Positions 38,602-47,202 of a DNA stretch of 64,000 nt are shown piece by piece. The first letter of the stretch is position 1; every line of letters starts with the position of its first letter. A program made the translations under genes and the position numbers. Source of the stretch: PALSA-894 sp963757565 (GTDB lineage: Bacteria; Pseudomonadota; Alphaproteobacteria; Rhizobiales; Xanthobacteraceae). Location of the stretch: the NCBI GenBank assembly GCA_963757565.1, contig CAVWSB010000006.1, forward strand, positions 186,001 through 250,000, in the 5' to 3' direction. The notes under the pieces are model-generated. The model saw only the letters and a list, made by a program, of their open reading frames with translations. It did not search any database and had not been told where the DNA came from.

Positions 38602-39580
38602 CCAAAAACCTCCTTGTTCACCGCATTTTCCTTGTTCGGCGTGCCGTCGAGCACCGAGAGAATGTTCTTCACCGTCGCAATCGCCATGCGATCCATCGAA
38701 CTCGGTGGTGACGCCCGCCATGTGCGCCGACACGATCGTGTTCGGCAGGTCATAGATCGGGTTGTCGGCCGCCGGCGGCTCCTTGTCGAACACGTCGATG
38801 CCGGCGCCGGCGAGCTTGCCGCTCGCGAGCGCATCCTTCAGCGCGAACTCGTCGATGATGCCGCCGCGCGCCGTATTGATGATGAACGCGCCGGGCTTCA
38901 TCCTGGCAAAGCGCGCCGCGTTGAACATGCCGATGGTCTCGGGGTTCTTCGGGCAATGGATCGTCACCACGTCGGCGCGCGCGAGCGCCGCATCGAGATC
39001 GGTGACCGGCTCGCAGCCTGCCGCCTTGATGGTCGCGGCCGGAACGTAGGGGTCATAGACCAGCACCGGCATGTCCATCGCAAGGCAGCGCTTGGCCGTG
39101 CGCGTGCCGATCCGGCCGAAGCCGACGATCAGCAGCGTGCGTCTCCGCGAGGTCAACCGGCATCGCGTTCCAGCGATCCTTCCAGGCGTTCGCGCGTACG
39201 AGCTTGTCCTGCGCCATCACCTGCTTGGCGAGCGCGTACATCATGAAGATCGCGTGCTCGGCGACGCTGACCGAATTCGCCGTGCCGACGACCATCAGCG
39301 GAATGCCACGCGCGGTGAGCGCCGGGATCTCCACCGCGTCGTAGCCGACGCCGATGCGGGCCGCGACGCGCAGCCGTGGCGCGACCGCGATCTCCGGTGC
39401 TTTCAAGGGCGTCAGCGAAAGCGCGATCCCGTCTGTATCCTTCAGCGCGGCCTGCAGGTCCGCCATTGAGAGATACGGGTCATAGGAGACTGCCTCGATG
39501 TCGTCACGTCCATCCAGCACATCCCAGCCGGCTTTCGCCATCGAATTTGGTAGCAGCACTTTCTTCTTGTTCGGCGACAT
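38598..39580 (-). pseudogene. D-isomer-specific 2-hydroxyacid dehydrogenase, two frame breaks
   Basis: About 325 residues when joined, similar to D-3-phosphoglycerate dehydrogenase-like proteins. The catalytic-domain part is in frame from 39580 (KKKVLLPNSMAKAGWDVLDG, RIGVGYDAVEIPAL). The frame breaks near 39145, just before LLIVGFGRIGTRTAKRCLAMD, the NAD-binding G-x-G-x-x-G. Later blocks are NTARGGIIDEFAL, IDVFDKEPP and SAHMAGVT. A second break near 38695 separates these from MDRMAIATVKNIL. It would interconvert a 2-hydroxy acid and a 2-keto acid. Its stop overlaps the DUF4258 tail. Confidence 0.82.
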
Positions 39581-39740
39581 GGATCACACTCTGAAAAGGC
39601 GCACCCGGCACGGGCCGAAGGCGGGAGCGCGATAATTCTGCGCATTTGCATGGGGGGTCAAGCGCAACATCGCATTGACCGCGCCGCGCGTGCGTGGCCA
39701 ATGTGGCGGCCGCAAACGGAACAAATCGGGGAGAGATGCC

Positions 39741-40532
39741 TTGCGCGAGAACAAGCTGAAAACCCTTTGGAAAAACGGCGGCGTCGCGGTCAACGGCTGG
39801 CTCGGCATTCCGAGCTCCGCCTCGGCCGAGAGCATGGCGCGCTGCGGCTGGGACTCGGTCGTGATCGACATGCAGCACGGCCTGGTCGATTACACCGATG
39901 CGGTACCGATGCTGCAGGCCATCTCGCAGACCGACGCGACACCGATGGTGCGCGTCCCGTGGAATATGCCCGACATCATCATGAAGTCGCTCGATGCCGG
40001 CGCCTACGGCGTTGTCTGCCCGATGATCAACACGGCGGCAGAGTGCGAGGAATTCATCCAGAACTGCCGTTATGCGCCGCGCGGGCGCCGTTCATTCGGC
40101 CCGATCCGCGCCGTGATGTACGGCGGCGCGGATTACTGGAAGGAAGCCAACAGCACGATCCTCACCATCGCGATGATCGAAACGCAGCAGGCGCTGGATA
40201 ATCTCGACGCCATCCTGAAGACCGATGGCCTCGACGCGATTTATGTCGGCCCGGCCGACCTTGGCCTCTCGCTCGGTGAGCAGCCCGTCGGCGATCCGAC
40301 CGTTCCCAAGACGATGAACGCGATCAAGCAGATCATCACGGCGGCCAAGAAGGCGAAAATCCCGGCCGGCATCCATTGCTTCGCACCCGAATGGGCCAAG
40401 CAAATGATCGGGCTCGGCTACCAGCTCGTCACGCTCGGCAACGACAATTCTCTGATGATGGGCGCGGCCCGCGCCGCGATTGCCGCCACGCGCGAGGGCG
40501 CCGTGAAGCCGGGCGAGAAGAGCCTGTACTAA
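39741..40532 (+). CDS. HpcH/HpaI-family aldolase
   Basis: 263 residues. Class II metal-dependent aldolase family that cleaves 4-hydroxy-2-keto acids to pyruvate and an aldehyde. VVIDMQHGLVDY holds the base His (His46), MIETQQALDNLDAIL the metal ligand Glu, and DAIYVGPADLGLSLG the metal ligand Asp. I chose TTG 39741, which has GGGGAGAG before it; the longer frame has no comparable site. Its stop overlaps the convergent SDR gene by 4 bases. Confidence 0.88.
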   Translation: MRENKLKTLWKNGGVAVNGWLGIPSSASAESMARCGWDSVVIDMQHGLVDYTDAVPMLQAISQTDATPMVRVPWNMPDIIMKSLDAGAYGVVCPMINTAAECEEFIQNCRYAPRGRRSFGPIRAVMYGGADYWKEANSTILTIAMIETQQALDNLDAILKTDGLDAIYVGPADLGLSLGEQPVGDPTVPKTMNAIKQIITAAKKAKIPAGIHCFAPEWAKQMIGLGYQLVTLGNDNSLMMGAARAAIAATREGAVKPGEKSLY

Positions 40533-41287
40533 CCGGCAAGCCAGCCACCATCCACGACCAGGATGGTGCCGTGGCAGTAGTCCGACGCGCGCGATGCGAG
40601 GAACACCGCCGCGCCGCCGATGTCGGCAGGCTCGCCCCAGCGGCCGGCCGGAATGCGGGATAAAAGCTTCTCGCTGCGCGCCGGATCGTCCTGCAGCGCT
40701 TGCGTCGCGTCGGTGCGCACGTAACCCGGCGCGATCGCATTCACGTTGATGCCTTTGGCGGCCCATTCGTTCGCCAGCAGCTTCGTGAGGCCCGCGGCAC
40801 CGTGCTTGGAAGCCGTGTACGACGGCACGCGGATGCCGCCCGTATAGGCGAGCACCGAGGCGACGTTGACGATGCTCGCCCCGCCGCCGCGCGCCAGCGC
40901 GCGCTTCGCGAACGCCTGTGCGAGGAAGAACACGGACTTGAGATCGACGTTGATGACGTCATCCCAGTCCTTCTCGGAAAATTCCAGCGGATCGGCGCGG
41001 CGGATGATGCCGGCATTGTTGATCAGGATGTCGGCGCGGCCGGCCCAGCGGATCGTCTCGTCGAGAATGCGCTCGACCGGCTCGATGCTGCCGAGGTCTG
41101 CCGTGATGGCGCGGTAGTCACTACCCGCCGCCTTCACGGCTTTTGCGGTTTCATCCTGGCTGGAGCGCGCGACGCCCGCGATCCGCGCACCGGCCGCTGC
41201 GAGCGCAACCGCAATCCCCTGCCCGATCCCGCCGCTCGCGCCGGTGACGATCGCAGTTTTGCCGGTCAAGTCGAAGGGCGAGGCCAT
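40529..41287 (-). CDS. SDR-family oxidoreductase, KduD-like
   Basis: 252 residues. AIVTGASGGIGQGIAVAL is the cofactor loop, INNAGIIRRADPLEFSEKDWDDVINVDLKSVFFLAQA closely follows KduD (2-dehydro-3-deoxy-D-gluconate 5-dehydrogenase), and SYTASKHGAAGLTK holds the catalytic Tyr and Lys. The C-terminus ends with GTILVVDGGWLAG. The stop of the upstream dehydrogenase overlaps its start at 41287. Substrate is likely a sugar acid or related hydroxy acid; this is inference. Confidence 0.87.
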   Translation of the reverse strand: MASPFDLTGKTAIVTGASGGIGQGIAVALAAAGARIAGVARSSQDETAKAVKAAGSDYRAITADLGSIEPVERILDETIRWAGRADILINNAGIIRRADPLEFSEKDWDDVINVDLKSVFFLAQAFAKRALARGGGASIVNVASVLAYTGGIRVPSYTASKHGAAGLTKLLANEWAAKGINVNAIAPGYVRTDATQALQDDPARSEKLLSRIPAGRWGEPADIGGAAVFLASRASDYCHGTILVVDGGWLAG

Positions 41288-42159
41288 CAGGCGCTCTTGC
41301 GCTTCGCCTCGGGCTCCGCGCAGAAGTCCTTCAGCTGCGCGATCGCGTCGCCGGGCTTCGGCGCGTCAAGCGCATCGGCGATCTGCTGATAGAATTTGGC
41401 GATGCCGAGATACATGTCGCGCGCGCCCGGGTCGTCATCCTGGAACTGCGCGATCTCCTCCATTTCGGCGACCCAGCGATAGGCCTTGGGCGGCATGCGC
41501 GAGACGAAGCCGCGCATCCAATTGAGCAGCATCGGCTGGCTTTCGGATAGCTCCTGCAGCAGCGCATCCGCCGTGCCGTGGCGCGTCGCGCCGAGCATCA
41601 TGGCGGAGCCAATCGCGGTGCAGCCCTTAGTGATGCCCGCATAGGAGAGCTTCATCGCCGAAGCTGCGCCGTTCGGCCCGTCCATCAGCCGGATGGTCAG
41701 TCCGCGCTCGCTCAACCGCTCGAAATCCTTCGCGCCGGGCCCGGAGGCATAGAAAATCGTGCGTGCGGTCGCGCCCGGGGGCGGACCGATGATTCCGGCA
41801 TCGACATAGATGCAGCCGGTGCCCGCGAGCGCCTGCCCGATGCGTTCGGCGGTCTGCGGCGAAACCGCGTTGCAATCCACATACACGGTCTTGCGCCCGG
41901 CGCGCTTCATCGCGGGTGCAAGGCGCTCCGCGAGCGCCACCGCGTCGCCCGGCGGCACGATCGACAGGATGAAATCGGACTGCGCGGCGAATTCGTCGTC
42001 GGTCGAAACCGGGATCGCGCCGGCCTTCTCGGCGCGCGCCGCGCTGGCGGGCGTGCGGCCGGTGAGCTGCGTGATGACCGTTGCGCCGCGCTCATGCAGC
42101 CGCCGCGCGACCGCCGACCCCATCTCGCCCATCGCAATGACGCCAATCGTCTCGGCCAT
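41287..42159 (-). CDS. 6-phosphogluconate/3-hydroxyisobutyrate dehydrogenase-like protein (DUF1932)
   Basis: About 290 residues: a Rossmann domain starting IGVIAMGEMGSAVARRLHERG, where the glycine motif is unusual (G-x-x-A-x-G), then the linker with VYVDCNAVSPQT and a helical C-terminal domain with AASAMKLSYAGITKG, the DUF1932 pattern with the catalytic Lys. ATG 42159 has AAGGA at a good distance; the ATG at 42168 is too close to it. Overlaps the SDR gene by one base. Probably oxidises a 3-hydroxy acid. Confidence 0.83.
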   Translation of the reverse strand: MAETIGVIAMGEMGSAVARRLHERGATVITQLTGRTPASAARAEKAGAIPVSTDDEFAAQSDFILSIVPPGDAVALAERLAPAMKRAGRKTVYVDCNAVSPQTAERIGQALAGTGCIYVDAGIIGPPPGATARTIFYASGPGAKDFERLSERGLTIRLMDGPNGAASAMKLSYAGITKGCTAIGSAMMLGATRHGTADALLQELSESQPMLLNWMRGFVSRMPPKAYRWVAEMEEIAQFQDDDPGARDMYLGIAKFYQQIADALDAPKPGDAIAQLKDFCAEPEAKRKSA

Positions 42160-42240
42160 CGCCAACATCCTTGTTTTTCAGCAATATTTCAGCGTAACGC
42201 TGATTGTCGCGCGCGACCGCCGCGATGTCTATGAGGGACC

Positions 42241-42993
42241 ATGACGTTTAATTCCGGCAACCCGGCGGTCGATCGCTACATCGCGCACGATTACGAAAGC
42301 GTGCGCGGCATGTCTTCGCGTTTCGCCGCGACGATCTGCGGGCACATCATCCGCCGCCAGAGCGAACTCGGCATCACCGGTCACATCGCGGAAATCGGCA
42401 CCTTCGAGGGCCGCTTCTTCATCGCGATGGCGCTGGGCCTGGCGCCCGGCGAACGCGCGCTCGGCATCGACACCTTCAACTGGCCGAACGACGGCTTGCT
42501 CGACCTTTTCCATGGACATTGCGCGCGGCTCGGTCTCGCGCGCGAACGGTATACCGCCATCAAGGCAAAAGCCTCGGAACTCTCAGCCGACGACATTCGC
42601 ACCGCGGTTGGTGGACCGGTCCGGTTCTGGCATCTCGACGGCGATCATTCGCGGGAGGCACTGCTCGCCGATCTCGCGCTTGCCGAGGCGACGCTGCATC
42701 CGCAAGGCATCATCGTCCTCGACGACATGCTGCATCCCGGCTACCCGCTGCTGATCGTCGCGGTGCACGAGTGGATGGAAGCACACCCCGACTGGCGCGT
42801 GCTCTGCGTCATCGACCGCGAGGACATCGTGGCGGCAGCAAAGTTCTTGCTGTGCCACAAGGACGTGGTCCCGCTGTTCGAGCGAGATTTGATGGACACC
42901 TTCAAGGCGCAGCACTGGGTGCTCGGCTCCGAATGGGAGCGCTATTTCTGCGTCGTGCTCACGCCGCATCCACGCATCGCCGAGGTGGACTGA
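42241..42993 (+). CDS. Class I SAM-dependent methyltransferase-like protein
   Basis: 250 residues. AEIGTFEGRFFIAMALGL replaces the usual motif I, ALGIDTFNW is motif II, and FWHLDGDHSREALLADLALAE with GGIIVLDDML-like sequence (QGIIVLDDMLHPGYP) matches the Methyltransf_24 family seen in small-molecule and saccharide methyltransferases. Single gene between two leftward units. The target is unknown. Confidence 0.8.
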   Translation: MTFNSGNPAVDRYIAHDYESVRGMSSRFAATICGHIIRRQSELGITGHIAEIGTFEGRFFIAMALGLAPGERALGIDTFNWPNDGLLDLFHGHCARLGLARERYTAIKAKASELSADDIRTAVGGPVRFWHLDGDHSREALLADLALAEATLHPQGIIVLDDMLHPGYPLLIVAVHEWMEAHPDWRVLCVIDREDIVAAAKFLLCHKDVVPLFERDLMDTFKAQHWVLGSEWERYFCVVLTPHPRIAEVD

Positions 42994-43024
42994 CCCTCTC
43001 CCCGCTTTGGCGGGGAGAGGGTCA
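42991..43024. repeat. Perfect palindromic element between convergent genes
   Basis: A perfect 15-bp stem (42991-43005 with 43010-43024) and TTTG loop. It begins on the stop codon of the methyltransferase gene and shares the CTCTCCCCGC core with the elements at 30133-30237. The stem could act as a two-way terminator even without a T-run. Confidence 0.7.
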
Positions 43025-43028
43025 GACA

Positions 43029-44114
43029 TTAGCTCGCCGACATCGAATAGACCGACATCTCGGTGCGTGCGTCCGCGAGCGAGAACCAGCGGTGCTGTTC
43101 GGCGCGGAACGCCCGCCAGTTGTCACACACCTTCTTGAACTGCTCGCTCTTGGCCGACTCCTCGTCGAGCACCTGCTCGAGCGCCGTGCGCAACGCGCGC
43201 AGCACCTCCGGCGGCAGCACCACGATCTGCGCGCCGGCCGCCACCACGCGGGTGATCGCCCTCGCGTTCAGTGCGTCGTACTTGGCGAGCATCTCCACCA
43301 GCGCGAACGCGCAGGCGCCGCGCAGGATCGCCTGATAGTGCGCCGGGATCGAATTCCAGGAGGCCTTGTTCACAAGAAGGCTGTTGTTGGCCTGCAGCTC
43401 CAGCACGCCCGGAATGTGCATGTATTTGGCGACCTTGTGGAAGCCGAGCTTCTCGTCATCGTGCGGCCCGACCCACTCTGCCGCATCCAGTGTGCCCTTC
43501 TCCAGCGCAGGGTAGATATCGCCGCCGGCGATCTGTTGCGGCACGACACCGAGCTTCGAGAGCACCTTTCCGCCAAAGCCCGCCACGCGCATCTTCACGC
43601 CGCTGAAATCGGCCGGTGTCTTGATCTCCTTGCGGAACCAACCGAACGTCTGGCCACCGGTATTGCCGGCGGGAATGGCGACGACATTGAAGCCGTCGTA
43701 AAGCTCCTCGATCAGTGCCTTGCCGTCGCCGACGAGATACCAGGCATATTGCTGGCGTGGCGTCAGGCCGAACGGCAGCGAGCCGTCGAAGATCAACGCC
43801 GGATTTTTGCCGATGTAGTAACCCGCATAGGTGTGCCCGCATTCGACAGTGCCGTTCTGCACCGAATCGAGCACCTGGAGGCCGGGCACGATTTCGCCCG
43901 CCGCGAAGGGTTGAATTTCGAATTTTCCGTCAGTCATGTCGGACACGTATTTGGCAATCGTCAGCGACGCGCCCCAAAGGCCTTCGAGCTGCTTGGGGAA
44001 GCTCGACGTCAGCCGCCACTTGATCGCGGGCTGCTGGGCAATGGCGGGGGAAGCAATTGCGGCCGCACTCGAGGCGGCCGCAAGACGCGCGAAATTCCGG
44101 CGTGAAACCGTCAT
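43029..44114 (-). CDS. TRAP transporter receptor (DctP family), Tat signal
   Basis: 361 residues. The N-terminus SRRNFARLAAASSAAAIASPAIA is a twin-arginine signal. DctP landmarks: KWRLTSSFPKQL, GKFEIQPFAAGEIVPG and SGVKMRVAGFGGKVLSKLG, the last with the ligand-carboxylate arginine. The type with a Tat leader resembles TakP-like receptors of 2-oxo acids. The TRAP membrane subunits DctQ and DctM are not in the neighbourhood, so this is an orphan receptor here. Confidence 0.88.
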   Translation of the reverse strand: MTVSRRNFARLAAASSAAAIASPAIAQQPAIKWRLTSSFPKQLEGLWGASLTIAKYVSDMTDGKFEIQPFAAGEIVPGLQVLDSVQNGTVECGHTYAGYYIGKNPALIFDGSLPFGLTPRQQYAWYLVGDGKALIEELYDGFNVVAIPAGNTGGQTFGWFRKEIKTPADFSGVKMRVAGFGGKVLSKLGVVPQQIAGGDIYPALEKGTLDAAEWVGPHDDEKLGFHKVAKYMHIPGVLELQANNSLLVNKASWNSIPAHYQAILRGACAFALVEMLAKYDALNARAITRVVAAGAQIVVLPPEVLRALRTALEQVLDEESAKSEQFKKVCDNWRAFRAEQHRWFSLADARTEMSVYSMSAS

Positions 44115-44364
44115 GACAGTCCTCCCTGATCGCCGCGTGCGCGGCGAATTTATATGCCGGCCGCATTTTCTTGATTTTCTGAGGGATGCCGGCGTCGCTC
44201 CCGGAAGCAGGATAGCAAAGTGCGGCGCGTTTGGTGCAGCCAATATGCGCCCACTGCACGGCAGCGTCCCCGGCTAGAAGCGTGCACCAAGGGCGGGACG
44301 TGCTATGAGGCGATGACCGATAAAGATGCACGTCCCTGCCGGGACGCCGGGGGGACGCGCCAGA

Positions 44365-45042
44365 ATGCCTGCAATCCGGGTTCTTTGCACGATCGGCATG
44401 CGCTCGGTGGTCGAGGCGGCAGCGCCCGCGTTCGAGCGCGCAAACAACACCACGCTCGACCGTGTTTACAATTCATCAATCGCGCTGATGAAGGACATCG
44501 CGGCAGGCGAGACCGGCGACGTAGCGATATTCACCGCGGCCGCCATCGACGAACTGATCGCACAACGCAAGATGACGGCACGCACGGACCTGACGCGCTC
44601 GTTCGTCGGTATCGCAGTCAAACGAGGCGCACCCAGGCCCAACATCGCGACGCCGGAACAATTCAAGGCCGCGCTGCTCGCCGCGAAATCGATCGCGCGC
44701 TCGGAAACGGGAGCGAGCGGACTTTATTTCGCGAGCCTGATCGAACGGCTCGGGCTTGCGGAAGCGCTGAAGCCGAAGATCAAGGTGCAGGACGGCATTG
44801 TCGGCAAGCTCGCGGCGAGCGGCGAGGTCGAAATCGCCGTGCAGCAGATCAGTGAGCTGATGCAGGCCGACGGCGCCGAGATCGTCGGGCCGCTGCCGGA
44901 CGCCTTGCAGCAGGTCACGGTGTTCTCAGCGGGTGTGTTTGCGGGCTCAACGCAGAAGCAGCGCGCCGAGGCGTTTGTCACTGCCCTCGCCGCGCCGGAC
45001 AATGCCGATCTGATCCGCCGCATGGGCATGGAGCCCGCGTAA
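44365..45042 (+). CDS. ModA-like substrate-binding domain protein without leader
   Basis: 225 residues resembling the periplasmic molybdate-binding (SBP_bac_11) fold: VEAAAPAFERANNTTLDRVYNSS, GETGDVAIFTAAAIDELI, and FKAALLAAKSIARSETGASGLYFASLIERLG. There is no signal peptide at ATG 44365, and extending to 44326 does not create one. Either it acts in the cytoplasm or the true leader was lost. It ends 7 bases before an MFS carrier gene, so the two may share a ligand. Confidence 0.75.
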   Translation: MPAIRVLCTIGMRSVVEAAAPAFERANNTTLDRVYNSSIALMKDIAAGETGDVAIFTAAAIDELIAQRKMTARTDLTRSFVGIAVKRGAPRPNIATPEQFKAALLAAKSIARSETGASGLYFASLIERLGLAEALKPKIKVQDGIVGKLAASGEVEIAVQQISELMQADGAEIVGPLPDALQQVTVFSAGVFAGSTQKQRAEAFVTALAAPDNADLIRRMGMEPA

Positions 45043-45049
45043 GCCGATC

Positions 45050-46240
45050 ATGCGTGCACCGGCCGATCAAACAGGCGCACCGCGCCAATTCCTGCTCTGC
45101 GTCGCCCTGCTCTGGCTCGCCGGCAATGGCCTGCGCATCACCATTCTGGCGGTGCCGCCGGTCATCCCGCTGATCCGTACCGAACTCGGCATGTCGGAGA
45201 CACAGGTCGGCATCCTCACCGGTTTGCCGCCGGTACTGTTCGCTTGCACTGCCGTGCTCGGCTCGCTGCTGATCGCGCGCTTCGGCCCGCTCGCGACATT
45301 GCTCACCGGCCTGCTTGCGACCGCCGCCGGATCTGCGCTGCGCGGCGCGGCGCCGGAGATGATGACGCTCTATGCCGCAACGATCGTCACCGGGTTCGGC
45401 GTCGCGATCATGCACCCTTCGCTGCCGCCGCTGGTGCGCCTTTGGCTGCCGCAGCGGATCGGCTTCGGCACAGCGGTGTTCACCAACGGGCTACTGGTCG
45501 GCGAAATTCTGCCCGTCGCGCTCACCATTCCGGTGCTGCTGCCGCTGCTCGGCAACAGCTGGCGCGAAAGCTTCGTCGTCTGGGCCGTGCCGGTCGCCTT
45601 TATCGCGCTGGTCATCATGGTGCTGGCACCGCGCGCGACCGCATCAGCGCAGGCCGCGCGCGCCGCACAGCGTTGGTGGCCAAACTGGAGCGATCCGTTG
45701 ATCTGGCGGCTCGGCATCGCGCTTGGCAGCGTGAACTCGATGTATTTCTCCGCCAACGCCTTCCTGCCGGACTATCTGCATTATGTCGGCCGCGCGGACC
45801 TCGTCAGCGCCGCGCTGACCGCGCTCAATCTCGGACAAATCCCCGCCTCGTTCCTGCTGCTCGCCATTGCGGGACGGCTCGAACGCGCGATCTGGCCGCA
45901 TATCGTGTGCGGCGCGGGCTCGCTTGCTTCGATCGTCGGGATGATGGTGCTGCCGGGTCCCGGCATTGTGGCCTGCGCCGGCGTGCTCGGCTTCTTTGCG
46001 GCCGCGATCCTCATCCTGATGCTGGCGCTGCCGTCCCTGCTCGCCTCACCCGACGACGTGCATCGCGTTTCGGCCGCGATGTTCACCATCAGCTATTCGT
46101 GCGCCGTCATCACGCCGGTGTTCAGCGGGCTTGCTTGGGACCTGACTGGCGTGGCGCAATCGGCGTTCGTTCCGCTCGCCACCTGTGCGATCATTCTTAT
46201 GGCGCTGGCGCCAACGATCCGGCTCGATCGCAAGGCGTAG
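45050..46240 (+). CDS. MFS transporter (CynX/NimT-like)
   Basis: 396 residues with 12 predicted helices. The N-terminal pattern LLWLAGNGLRITILAVPPVIPLIRTELGMSETQVGILTGLP matches the CynX/NimT (cyanate/2-nitroimidazole) group of major facilitators. Starts 7 bases after the ModA-like gene. The transported anion is unknown. Confidence 0.87.
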   Translation: MRAPADQTGAPRQFLLCVALLWLAGNGLRITILAVPPVIPLIRTELGMSETQVGILTGLPPVLFACTAVLGSLLIARFGPLATLLTGLLATAAGSALRGAAPEMMTLYAATIVTGFGVAIMHPSLPPLVRLWLPQRIGFGTAVFTNGLLVGEILPVALTIPVLLPLLGNSWRESFVVWAVPVAFIALVIMVLAPRATASAQAARAAQRWWPNWSDPLIWRLGIALGSVNSMYFSANAFLPDYLHYVGRADLVSAALTALNLGQIPASFLLLAIAGRLERAIWPHIVCGAGSLASIVGMMVLPGPGIVACAGVLGFFAAAILILMLALPSLLASPDDVHRVSAAMFTISYSCAVITPVFSGLAWDLTGVAQSAFVPLATCAIILMALAPTIRLDRKA

Positions 46241-46741
46241 TCAACTCGCCTTTTTGTCTTGAGCGCGGCGGCTGTTCAGCGCACCGAGCGTTTTGTCCGC
46301 GCGTTCGCGCAATTCCTCGTGCAGATCTTCCAGCTCCTTTTCGGAAAGATCTTCTGCTCCGGCGAAACGGTCCTCAGCCTCGTTGAGGCAGAGGATCAAT
46401 TCCGACAGCTTGAGCTGCAACGCCATCGTGTCGCGGTTCTGAGTGTTTTGAATGAGGAAAACCATCAGGAAGGTCACAATCGTGGTCGACGTGTTGATCA
46501 CAAGCTGCCACGTGTCGCTGTAGTGAAAGATCGGCCCCGTGCACGCCCATACGATGACCAGCGCCGTCGCCGTCAGAAATGCGACGGGCCGGCCCATGAT
46601 GTGTGCGGTCGCGCACGCTAGCCAGCTGAATGTTTCGCCCCAGCCGCGCTTGTGCGATGGCTTTGCTTCAGATCTCGCCGGTTTCGCTGCAGGCTTGGGC
46701 GTGCGCTCAACAGCCTTAAGCTTGGTTTTCCCGCGTGCCAT
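46241..46741 (-). CDS. Low-affinity iron permease-family membrane protein
   Basis: 166 residues. A basic N-terminal segment (about 1-35) precedes two or three helices: FLTATALVIVWACTGPIFHYSDTWQLVINTSTTIVTFLMVFLIQNTQNRD is the family core, followed by an acidic amphipathic helix. This matches bacterial relatives of Fet4, whose transport role in bacteria is unproven. A near-consensus EcfG element (GGAAC-N16-CATT on the minus strand, 46817-46793) lies upstream, so it may be stress-induced. Confidence 0.78.
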   Translation of the reverse strand: MARGKTKLKAVERTPKPAAKPARSEAKPSHKRGWGETFSWLACATAHIMGRPVAFLTATALVIVWACTGPIFHYSDTWQLVINTSTTIVTFLMVFLIQNTQNRDTMALQLKLSELILCLNEAEDRFAGAEDLSEKELEDLHEELRERADKTLGALNSRRAQDKKAS

Positions 46742-46824
46742 TCGATCCTCGCGATTGACGCCTCCGGACGCAACGCCGCGGGCGCGCTCGTCAATGCGTC
46801 GCCCGTGCAACGGTTCCGCCACAA

Positions 46825-46849
46825 GGAACTTTCCGCGCGCGCTGCCGTT
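46825..46849 (+). promoter_or_regulatory. EcfG-type promoter of the DUF1328 gene
   Basis: GGAAC (46825-46829), 16 bases, CGTT (46846-46849): a perfect match. The -10 is 52 bases before the ATG at 46902. Confidence 0.78.
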
Positions 46850-46901
46850 TTCTTCGCGAATGCGGCTATCGCCGCACAGCAACGAGCAACAGGAGAGTCT
46901 C

Positions 46902-47081
46902 ATGCTTGGCTGGGCGCTAACGTTTCTGGTGGTTGCGTTGATCGCGGCCGTTCTCGGGTTCGGCGGCATCGCTGGACTGTCGGTCGAAATCGCCAAGATC
47001 ATCTTCTTCGTGGCCGTGGTGTTGTTTCTGATCTCCGCACTGGTCGGGCTCTTCCGCGGACGGACACCAACCGTCCCGTAA
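46902..47081 (+). CDS. DUF1328 small membrane protein
   Basis: 59 residues with two hydrophobic helices separated by GGIAGLSVEIAK, the full DUF1328 (YtjA-like) pattern. ATG 46902 is preceded by AGGAGAG. It has its own EcfG promoter and a strong terminator after it. Relatives are common among stress-induced small proteins of alphaproteobacteria; biochemical role unknown. Confidence 0.88.
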   Translation: MLGWALTFLVVALIAAVLGFGGIAGLSVEIAKIIFFVAVVLFLISALVGLFRGRTPTVP

Positions 47082-47106
47082 GCACCTCCGCTACGACACG
47101 ACGATC

Positions 47107-47141
47107 AAATCGCCCGGCCATCCGCCGGGCGATTTTCTTTT
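47107..47141 (+). terminator. Rho-independent terminator
   Basis: Perfect 12-bp stem (47107-47118 with 47124-47135), 5-nt loop and a T-rich tail. It ends the DUF1328 transcript; the A-run on the other arm means it may also serve the leftward ecfG transcript. Confidence 0.82.
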
Positions 47142-47202
47142 GCTGATTTTCCGGTAGGAGAAAAAGGCGAGAGCCAGCGACGCCCCGCCGAGCCGCGAAC
47201 GA

